Positions 31,901 to 43,900 of a DNA stretch of 64,000 nt are shown piece by piece. The stretch's first letter is position 1. Every line of letters starts with the position of its first letter. The notes under the pieces are model-generated. The model was not told the origin of the DNA. It saw only the letters and a list, made by a program, of their open reading frames with translations, and searched no databases. This stretch comes from Pseudeuparius sepicola (Eukaryota > Arthropoda > Insecta > Coleoptera > Anthribidae): contig OY987301.1 in assembly GCA_963920635.1 (NCBI GenBank), positions 15,604,501 through 15,668,500 of the forward strand, given 5' to 3'. The translations under genes were made by a program, and so were the position numbers.

Positions 31901-34900
31901 GAGAAGTATTATTTACTGATGAAGCCAGTTTTTCCCGAAATGCAATTAGAAACTTCCACAACAATCACTTTTGGGCTGAAGAGAACCCGCATGCAATCGT
32001 CGAAGTCAATCACCAAGAACAATTCTCGGTAAATGTGTGGGCAGGAATTGTTGACGACTATTTAATTGGACCCTTTTTTCTGCCAGGAAGATTAAATGGA
32101 GAAAATTATCGTCACTTTCTTGAAAATGATTTACCAGTGCTGTTGGAAGATGTCCCCGTTTTAATCCGAAATCGAATGTGGTTTATGCACGATGGTGCCC
32201 CTGCGCATTTTAGTGTTTTGGCACGTGCCTATTTGGACCAAAATTACAATAATCGCTGGATAGGCAGAGTAGGAACAGAATTATGGCCGCCTAGATCCCC
32301 TGACCTGAACAGTCTAGATTATTTCTTATGGGGCCATCTTAAAACCTTAGTTTATAGCACCCCAATCCAAACTGAAGAAGAACTGAGAAATCGCATAACA
32401 GATTCCTGCAACACTATAAGAAATACGCCAGGAATTTTTCAACGAGTACGCGAATCTATGAGAAGAAGAGTTGAGGCGTGCATACTTGCAGGTGGTCGAC
32501 ATTTTCAACACCTGATATGATTTAATTAATTTCATTGTTAAGATTTCAATAATAAATTAATCTGCCATAGCGGCATAGCAAGTAAATGCTTTTTATTTTT
32601 TAATTCGGAAACCGTCCGTCGTAGGCCAAAAAGTCAAGAGCTCATTTTTGATAGACACACAACAAAGACTAGGAAAATAATTCTTATTTTGATATCGTGT
32701 ACTGAATATCAAAAAAATATCTAAACCAGTCTCCGAAATATTGAAGAAAAACCGATTTTTTCTTCTTCAATTTTTACCGCCCTGTATATTGAAAATGAAG
32801 CGTTTCCGGACCTATGTTAATATGAAAATTTTGTCTTAAAATCGCCCAAGGAATATCCCCCTGCCGGATCAGCATGCAATTATGAAACACCCTGTATAAA
32901 TACCGTGAACAAATCACACAGAGACAAAGGACACTCTTAACTGTACAGATTTTGTTACGTCGTTTTGAACGGCGGCCATTTTATATGTGGCAGACAAAGC
33001 GAGTACGCTGTGAGTTAATTTCGTGAATTTGCGAATTAAAAGTAACAATGATTAAGGAAAAAATACACTCTTACGACGGTGAATGGTTCAGCGTTTGGTT
33101 GCAAAAGCAGAAGTGAAAAGCAAGAGCCCGGAATTTCGTTTCACAGGTAAATATTTAACAAGCTACCTTTGAAAGATGCCCTAAAACTTAATTTTTTCTC
33201 AATATAACTTCTTCAAATTTCTTCTACCTTTTAGTATGATAAAGTGCATTGTTTTGTTTGTAAATAGGGCCAATATAATTACTCCTATTTTTTAACATCG
33301 TTTTTATTGTAAATTCCATGTTTTCCATGGGCGTGCATTATTTATTTTATTTTGATTGATTCGAAATCGCCACAAATAAATATATTTCAGCACTTGGCAC
33401 TAGCTTTACAGTTGGGAAATTATCTGCAAATAAATACCAATATTCCAAGTTAAATGTAAGTCAAAATTAACTACCTTTTCATTTTTAACATTTTGGTGAT
33501 ATTGGCTAAAAACGTGTTTCATGCTACGCCACTGGCCTGTCGTGCGATGGGGCAGTCGGCAACACGGCCGCGGGCGCTGTTAGGCGTCCTCTCTCTTTCC
33601 TTCTCTAAGGGTTGAGTTTTCAAATTTTATATATTAAAGAAAGATTTTTTGAAAAAAAAATGTGGATTTTGAAATTTGAAAAGGCACAAATTCAGGATAT
33701 ACCTAGAAGGTAAGTACCTGCATGACTTTCCCGTCTTTTGGATTAACCTTTACGACCGATCCTCCACCATATAAAGCCATCCAAAGATACCCATCTGCAT
33801 CTACGGTCATGCCATCGGGATTCCCGCTCAAATGCGGGTGATCGTTTAAGTTGAACACTGTACGATTGAATCTGGAAAACGAGAAAATACATTTCAACTA
33901 TCAAGATTGCGAATGACATGGTCTTCGTTAGGTTGTCATATTGTTAAATCAAGATACAACCTTATGGTCCCTGCGTCGTCGTTGTAGTCGAACTCGACGA
34001 CTTTCTTCCCTGGGGAGTCGATGTAGTACATCTTGTCGTTCGCTGCGTTCCACACCAGTCCATTGCTGATGTTGACTGGAGCCAGCATCACCACTGGATT
34101 GGCCAAGTGGTTCCTGGAGAATTTGTAGAGAACTCCTTGGTTTACTCCCAGGAGCCTACCAGAGTGGTCTTCCTCACCCATTGTTCCTTAAAAAAATAAT
34201 AACATGATCAAATAGTGCCATAAAATCACTTGCAAGAAAACTACTTATTTTTTAACTAAGCAAATGTATCATTTGTTTATCAATGGCGACAGTTTTATAT
34301 ACACTGTGTTCATTTGAAAACAGTCCACCCTTAATATTTTTAAAACTACGAAAAAAAACAGGAATCGCCGGGACCCGTCAATTTTTGTTCGGAGGGGGAA
34401 CTTCTTTGATGTACAGGTCATGTTGACAAATTCACCCCTGTAACCCCCACCACCCCTAACTTTAAAAGTTCAAATGGGAATACCCCCTTTGTGATACATC
34501 ATTTTAAAGCTGATGTTATTGCGAATACAACTCATTTTTATTCCGATGTTTGAAGAAGTTATGGGTAAAAAATGGTTTTTTCATAATTTAAAATAAATTA
34601 CTTTTACCCTAGATTTTCAACAGCATTGACACGGGGAAATAAAAAAAACGTGTATAAAACTCCTCCCACAAAAATTGAGGATCTAAAGAACATAATAACA
34701 GAAGAATGCCAACGTATTTCTCGCGACACATTTGTTAAAGTAAGAGCGGAATATGAACAGAGATTGTACTACTGTCTAGCTACTAATGGAGCTCATTTTG
34801 AAAATGTAATAAAATAAGTAGCCACACAATCATTGTGTATTATTTCCCCATGTGGATGCTGTTGAAAATCTAGGGTAAAAAGTAATTTATTTTAAACTAT

Positions 34901-37900
34901 GAAAAAAACGTTTTTTACCCATAACATCCCACTTGAAATTTTAAAGTTAGGGGTGGAGGGGGTTATAGGGGTGAATTTGTCAACATGACCTGTACGTCAA
35001 AGAAGTTCCCCCTCCGAACAAAAATTGACGGTTCCCTTCGATTTCTGATTTTTTCCGTAGTTTTAAAAAATATTAATTAAAAATGAACACAGTGTATATG
35101 AAAATCTCAAGCCAGAGAACAAAATAGTTGCAAGTAAAGAAGCGACTTCTAGAACAATAAAACTTGTTCCTGTTGTCTTCCCAATTAACTTTCTTCAAAA
35201 TTCGAACTAATTTCTCAATTTGATTTTTTTCCGACCGTTTCCAAATTTCTAGTGTCCCTTTGTTGGCTTATCGAAAAATTACTCAATATCTCTCAACTGG
35301 AGACATGCTATGTCTAGTCATTTCGGTTTGATGCAGTTGCAAAAGAGCTGCATAACTATTTGAATTTAGCCACGATCAATAATTATTCAGGCTGCAAGGG
35401 GCATAAAGGATAATGCATTGGGAAACTGCAGTAATATTTTCTCGCCTGTTGTAACCTTTTAACTAGACTGGCACAAGTTTAAGTTCAATCCGCAGAACAG
35501 AGACAATGTGGCAACCGCCATATCGCAGTAGCTTTCTACGTAGAAACAATAATACCTAAGTTATTGACATTTTTTCAGGTTCGATGGCTGTGCCACCGTA
35601 GACACGTCTTTTATTCCGATAGGTTTTTGCAATAATAGTGAGCTGCGGTTTGGGTGTTTTATTAATATTAGAAAATGATCGAAGAAACAAATGTTTGCGA
35701 TTTTCGCAATGTCTTGTAAAATTGGCCAGGAAATTAATATGAACAAGAATTTTGAGTAGCTAGGTATTGTTTTGAAAGATGTGAGGACGTAAGGACGTAA
35801 CTATTATGATTTTTTATTACTTATAAGAGGTGCCATTTTAAGTAGTAAAGTATATTTTTAGAATAGACACAGAATTGAAATTTGCATTTTCTTCTGTTTA
35901 TCGAATGCCATTTGTTAGTTATATACATCACCAAAGGTGCGATAATTTTTTCTCTATTACAGTGAGGTAACTAATGTTTCAGGCAATATCTACATAAGGT
36001 ATAATGATCAGACCGCCAGATAATGACAGATTTAGGTGCCCCATTTCTCATACAAGCCTCGAAGAGGGTTGAAAAGTACATCGATGCTGAGTAGAATGAA
36101 GGGAAATTTAAGTGTGGCCCCTGGGGATAACATAATGGAAAACCGAAAAATATTTCTGTTACATTTTCTGACCCCACAATGTACTTATCCATTCGCGCTA
36201 CTCAAGGTAAATATGTTTTTCGGGCTAGTGACGATGTAAGTTTTTATACTTTCGATGGGCTTGTGTGGAAAAATCGGTCAATTTTCGACTTCCTACCAAG
36301 ATTGGTATTTCTAAGCAAAAACGCACTCTCGACCAATTTTTAAAAAATTAATATTTTTTGAAAAAATCGCTCTAGAGTAGGTATCCAAAAAGGTCTCATT
36401 TCCTGATATTATTAGAGAGGTAAATTTTATGTAAGAAGCAAAAAACTCAAATTTTTAGTCGAGAAACTAGGCCATCGCTGAAAATGAATTAAGTGTTTTA
36501 TTAAACCCATTTAAGTAAATTAGCGTTTGCGGAATTTTCCCTAATAAAAAATGAGATACCTAGTTCTTATAATTTTTCACCAACTTACAGCGATTTTCTC
36601 AGAAACAGTAGATTTCTTCAAAAATCGACAACTGTACACTTTTTTCTTTTGAAATAATAGTAGGTTTCTTAAAGTAATTTCAAAATTTCAATAAAGTGCA
36701 TGTTGATTATAGATTATAGATCTTTTAGAAAACCCTATTTGGCTTGGACAAGATATTGTTGGGCGTTTTTGTGAGTGGTCAGAATACATTAAAAACTGTT
36801 TAAGATCCTTCGCTAAACTTTGCTGCATTTTTTTATTTTTTTAATGTTTTTCGATACTATGAGTTTCCACCAATTATTCTTGACAATATATATGGGTACC
36901 ATATCATAGATATGGGTATCAGTACGAAAAAACATAATGATTTGTAACCTAATGGACTGAAGGTGAACACCTCTTCCCCCACCCCACAAGCATCTGGTTG
37001 CTTCTGGGGTAGGTACTATTAGCTTGGAGTGTTGTGAGGGTGAGAATTATTAATATTATTATAGTAATATGATATTGAAAACTACTTACCAACCCACAAT
37101 CTTCCATGTCTGTCAGCTTTGCCATCGTTGAACCTGCTGGATGGGAATTGATGTGAGACGGTCGATAATACCTACAAAATTATAATTAATTTATTGATTG
37201 CATTGTAAAACTTAGCTAGCCAATTAAAATCAAGTGCAATAAAATAAAAAAAGGATTGCGAAACAAGGATCATTATGTTCTTTACAATCACTTGACATTG
37301 CTTTCCGGATATAAAGATACAGGAATATTATTTATTATATTCAACCTACCTATCAAACAATCAAAACTATTTGATACCATTATTTGATATTTGTTAACAA
37401 AAAGTGATAATGTTTGCAAAAATATGTTTGGAAATAAAAAAAAAAACAATCTACAGGGTTTTCCAAATCAACATATATAGATATTTTAAGAGGTGGTTTT
37501 ATGAAGAAAACTTCAAATAAACATGTGGCCTAAAATGCTTAGTTCTCGATGTACAGGATGTTAAAAGTTCGACTCTAAAGATGGTTTTCTTTTAATATTT
37601 TCGGAACGTATCAACATTATGCAAATGAAATTTTGCACACGTAGTAAAATTTTTATGCCTTACAATAATGAAAAATTAGAGTTATTGACCAAGAATGAGG
37701 GGCGGGGTAAACCAGTCATAATTTCTTGCGTGGCAATTTTTTTTTCAACATTTGATAAGGGCATTTAATATTTCGAAGTTTTCGACACAAAAATGGATTT
37801 TAGTTCTATGTGTAAAATGCACAATTTTACAGTGAAATCACTTTTTAACATGCATTTGCATTTCAAATTTTTATCTATGGAATAAATATTTTAATTAAAT

Positions 37901-40900
37901 CTAGTAGGCTGTGACATCGATTTGACATTTCATTATACAATACAACTTCAATTCATTCAAACTTAATTTGCATATTATCTTAAATATTTCAAAAATATGA
38001 ACTGAAAATCATCTTTAGAGTTAAACTTTTAACACCTTGTGCATCGAGAACTAAGCATTTTAGGCCACATGTTCATACAAATTAAATTTTCATCAAATAC
38101 ACGGTATAAGGGAATACCTAATTCTAATTTGCAGTAATATCAAAGTAGGTACCAAGGTACCTAATGTTATTTTTGGACCATTTTCGGAATATCTTCTTTT
38201 CAAAATCATTTTTATTTACTAGTAATGTTGTTTGTTTTTGTGAGTTTGTGTCAAGAGTAGGTATGTATAAGATTAATATATTCTGACGTAGGTAAAATTT
38301 TTTTATATACAGGATGGCCAAATATTAAAAAAAAGCAGCAATAAGATGTTAGTTTTCTTCGAAATATCTTTTCTTAAACAAAAACTTGTTGAAAGTACTT
38401 TAATGTTCATTTTTAAATTAAAATATAATGTTTACAACGATATATCGTTGAATGTTTCCAATTATTTAAGAAGGCACAAAAGGAATAAAGGAATAAAGGA
38501 ATTCACGGCCATTCATTACACATGAACTTTAGAAGACCTTAATTTAGAGAATTTTAACTCAACAAATGGTGGGTTAAAATTCATAATTTTAAGCCTTTAT
38601 AAATTAATAAAATTAATTGATTTTGATTAACTAGACAAAATCAATTAATTTTTAAAGGCTTGAAATTATTTAATAATACCAGTACATATTAAAAGAATAA
38701 CATTATTAATAATATACTTACCTATATTCAAAGCTTAAATCAAAAATCGCATCTTGTGTGGAAAACAAAATTGATTTTAAATATTCTTTAATTCATTTCT
38801 AAACATTTGCAATGAAGGAGTGAAAATTGAAGATTCTAAGTACACCTACATATTTATAGTGACAACAGAATATTTTGTATTTAGCATAATAGTCAGCGTA
38901 CTAAAAAAATCCATTATTATTATTATATTATTTATTATAACATAACCCTCTAAGTAGAGCTGCTATCTTCTCGAAAATTTAAAAGAGGAAGATAAGCGGT
39001 GCAGAAGCTCTTTATAAATTATCAATGCAGTGTTGTATGACTTTTTAATTTTATATAGGTATAAAATTTTAAAAGAAATGGCTCGAGGCATACCTCTGGG
39101 ACAAAATGCTTTGGTAATTGGCAAATTGGCAACACCAAACTAGTTTCCAATATCTAATGGAAATTATGTATGGGTCTTTCGGAGGTGTGCAGACCACGAC
39201 AGGTACCTGTTTCGGGCTTGTTGGCCCTCCTCAGGCAGACGTAGCGCACCTCACCGAAAACCCCAGATTACGTTGGCTAAGTGGAATAGGAAATAGTATA
39301 ATGCGGTGAGCATTTACCATCCAACACCATCTAGCTGTGTACTGCCAAAACCAAAGCAATGTGAGTGTGTCTATATCGACCGGTCGATCGACATATGAAA
39401 AGAACTCGGCAAAGCGGCGCGGCGCGGTGGAAAAACTAGAAGGAGCATACATACGGGGAGCCAAGAAACTCGTTTGATTCATCACCGAGTATCTTCTAAT
39501 AATATATAGAAATCAACAGGGATCGAATCGTGACTTTCAATCCTCGTGTGCTTACGTATATAGCCAAACGATATTTAGTGTCCCCATTATAATTTTAGAA
39601 GAAGCTGCTCGTGGCATATGGGACAAAATGCTTTGGTAATTGGCAACACCGAACTAGTTTCCAATATCTAATGGTCTGCACACCTCCGAAAGACCCATAC
39701 ATAATTTCCATTAGATATTGGAAACTAGTTTGGTGTTGCCAATTACCAAAGCATTTTGTCCCATATGCCACGAGCCACTTCTTTTAAAATTATAATGGGG
39801 ACACTAAATATTCATTTTGTTTTATTCTCTGAGAAATTTTGTACAAGATTATTTTACAATGAGAAAGATGTCAGGAATATAAAATATAATTAAACAAATT
39901 TGGCAGAAGATAGATAGATAGATTATAATGCACGTTTTCCACATAATATGGTGGTGTTTACAAATCAGTGACGTCAGAGGTATATCTAAACAGTGGTTAT
40001 TATTAAATTGACGTGATTTAGCCATAATACTTTGCAAGGAATTATTCGGTCTGTTTAATTTTTGTTTGCATGAATTCAAATACTTAGTTTCAAAAAAAAT
40101 TTTCACCATACTCCAAGGTAAAGTATGGCTACCTCGACGAATACCTACTTTCTGTCCTCCCAATTCTTTCCCACCGTCCCACTCGATGGCCACTAGGGTC
40201 CTGTTCACCCCCACAACGAACACATTGTCACTAGTCTTTGAGGGTATCACAAGAGTCACTTTTCCGTTCAACGTGATGGAATGGATGGCCTTGGTTTTGT
40301 AGTTGTAGCACAGCACCCTGCCGGCGTGGATGTCCACGAAGTAGAGCGACTGCCTCCTGTCGTCCCATGCCGGCCCCTCCGAGTGCTCGTACGGGGGCGT
40401 GATCTGGTGGATGGAGGGTACTCCGAAAAACGTCGGGTTATCCGGCCTGGAAGACACCCACATAACTATTCTTTTTCTTTTAATTATTATTCTGATGAAT
40501 ACTATGGGGTACCTATCGTGATTCTCCTTAGAAAGTTAATGGCTAAATTTATAATATTCCCCAGTCTACCGTCAACCATAGAAAACGAAAACTCTTTTTA
40601 TTATATACTTCTTGGAAAACGTCTGATTTTCATCTGTATTAGTAATAATGTAAAATAGGCTTTTTCAGGCTAGCGCCCGATTCTTTCCTCGCACCACAGA
40701 AAATATAGTAGTATATTTTCTGTGCTCGCACTGAATAAAAATACCGAATATATTATTATGACTTTAAAATAGAAATATACAACAAAGTAAACTAAATTTA
40801 AGAAATTCTACCATGCTATACAGGGTGGCCCACCACGAACTGCATGGATCTATATATGGAAAACTAAAAGTAGGAATATTCTGAAAATTTGGCACCTCAC

Positions 40901-43900
40901 CAATGCCGATGGGCGCTGCTCAACTAAAATATTTTGGTGAATCTGGCACTTCCGGTTATACCGGAAGTCGATATCAACTTTCTTATCTCAAATGGAACAC
41001 CCTGTATATTATTGCATTTTTGGATTCTAGGCATCATTTTGGAACAAAAATATGCAACATATCCTTTGTCTAAATCCAACCGTTTTTGAGATATTTGCAT
41101 TTTTCCGAAAAAAATTACAGGTGCAGACCTAAAGTCAATTAGCATATACGAGAAAACCGCGAAATTTCAAAACGAATTTTTGGCATCGTGTAACAGAAGC
41201 CCTGACCTAGTGATCTCTGCTGAGAAATAAATCCGTCCTTATACAGGGTGTTCACAAAATATGAATAAAAATTACATTCAAAATGTGTAATTTAAGCGCG
41301 CCGGCACTATTGTTGACAATAATTTATAAACCATATGACATTTCCTCAGCCACGATTGTCTTTTCAACGTCCACGGCTAATATGATTTTCCAAGCGTTAA
41401 GCAAACCCCGCATTTTATTGGCGAAAAGTGGGTTTTTCGTAAATTAATCGAAAATTACTGCATTTAGGTATAGGAAACCTTACACAAAGTTGTCATCATT
41501 TTTAGTGGTGAATAAGATTGCATTAAAAAAATGGGGGTTTCCATTTGAAAATTTCGAGATTTAAGCACATTTTGCATGTAATTTTTATTCATATTTTGTG
41601 AACACCCTGTATAAGAACGGATTTATTTCTCAGCGGAGATCACTAAGTCAGGGCTTCTGCTACACGATGCCAAAAGTTCGTTTTGAAATTTCGCGGTTTC
41701 CTCGTATAAATTGCTAATTGACTTTAGGTCTGCACCTGTAATTTTTTTCGGAAAAATGCAAATATCTCAAAAACGGTTGGATTTAGACATTGGACATGTT
41801 GCATATTTTTGTTCCAAAATAATGCCAAGAATCCAAAAATGCAATAATATACTGGGTGTTCTATTTGAGATAAGAAAGTTGATATCGGCTTCCGGTATAA
41901 CCGGAAGTGCCAGATTCACCAAAATATTTTAGTTGAGCAGCGCCCATCGGCATTGGTGAGGTGCCAAATTTTCAGAATTTTCCTACTTTTAGTTTTCCAT
42001 ATATAGATCGATGCAGTTCGTGGTGGGCCACCCTGTATAGTATAACATGTGTATTAATAAGACTTCTCACGGCTATAGCTTCATATTCTGGAAAGTGGAT
42101 GGCGCCTATATATGGTCAACAATGTATTTTGCATACGCCATTGAATTCGCATAGTCGCGTCGGGGCGTTGGCATCTTAAATTCAGTCGCGTATTGTATTT
42201 TGTCTCCGGGAAGCGCATGGTGAGCCAGAGAACTGTCAAACATGACAGCCGTGAGCAGTCTTTATTGATACGTCAGTCAACGGTTTTATCCTTATCTGAC
42301 ATATTCTATATTTCTTATCTATGTCTGACAGAGACTAATTTAAAACATATCACCTTTGAAATAATTTGAGAGTGACCATGGAAACGCACCATACATACCA
42401 AACACTGTATTGTCAGCGTTGTTTATTTTCGAAAATAAAAATTTTACAAGTTTCTTTCGTTTTTATGTTTGTTAATTTGTTACACGCGCAAAAAAAACGT
42501 CTATTGCATATTTGATAATACGGGAATAATACTAGGTATATACTGATTTACTACTATCTTCAACAAATGAGTTAGTTACCTCTATTATCTATCTAGTGAG
42601 CTATCTATATACAGTGTGTCCACCATCCCTGTGAAATCCTTATTTTATTTACCGATTTTGATACTTTAGTATTTATGGGCTCAAATTTCAAAAATAACTA
42701 ATGGAACCTTTTTAGAAAACAAGTGAGTACAGATTCTTATTTAGGATCATTTAAAACATAAAACCTATCTGTACTAATTTTCATTAGTTTACTTTGAGAA
42801 AACAAAATTATTTTTGGACTTTTAAAAATACTAATTAATTGAAATTATGTAAGTATTAAAATTTAACTTTTGTACAACTTTTTCATCATTTTATAAAGAT
42901 GTAAGTATTGATCAAGAAATTTTTTTTCTAATGTTAATGATATACATAGTTTGACATTCTTCATCATAGGCGACCAAATTGAGAGGGTAAAGAGGTTAAA
43001 AATACCCCAAATTTGTTTGTGTGTATTCTTCGAAAAAAAGGTGCTCTTGTCGAACTTCGATATGCGGTATGCCACGAAAATTATTAGAAATTAACCTGCC
43101 ATAATTTACCACCTCGATCTGCGACCCAAAAAATGAAAAAAGTTCATAAACATGTCCTCAAAAATGCTTCTTTCAGGGGATATAACCACCGAAATAGACG
43201 TTTCACAAACGATTTTGTAAATATTTTAAAGATAAAATTCTGAAATTTTTTATTGATAGGTACTTGTGAGATCTGACATTCACACAGGTATAGATAGTTC
43301 CAAATGAGGGGTCAAAGGGTTAAAAATAAAAAAAAATTGTGCTTTTTTCATTATTTCTTTTCCCACCTTTGATCGTTCTGGAAATAGGAGAAAAAAACGC
43401 TAAAACCTCTCACTTGAAAATCAACTAGGCAATATTTTTGTTTGACAATAATCAAATTGTCTATTGTGTTCCAAGCTACCAAAGCTGCATCGACACTATA
43501 TTAATATAGTGTTGGTCCCGACCAAAGTAATTTCTTAACATGAATTTTTCATTAGAAGAAAAATGGGACATTTCAATACCCTACTGTATTATGAAAGCCA
43601 TAGCCCTCAGAGAAGAAATATTATGAAGAAGTACAATAATTATTTGTAATTCTAGAACATGCCATGTCAATATTGACCATCATTTCTGTTATCCCCTGTT
43701 ATTCATGCCTATAACATTGATATTCATTATTCAGTTAGATGTTAGATATGTCGTAGGTATGTACACCGGAGGCCCAGGAGAATGGTACACCCGCTAATTA
43801 TTACAAATGAGGCAAAGAGATGGAAGTTGAAAATGGTAGAGTTGTTTTTTGAAATAATTAATGTTACATATGACCACTATGTTTACAGTTTTAGATAAAA

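Noticed and set aside
39500..39576. A tRNA gene on the minus strand
   Set aside because: A- and B-box-like sequences are present, but no cloverleaf with a proper acceptor and anticodon stem can be drawn. At most it is a tRNA-derived promoter.
40924..41932. Two near-identical 73-codon frames in opposite orientation, looking like a duplicated gene
   Set aside because: They are the two arms of a palindromic MITE. No domain or start context supports a protein.
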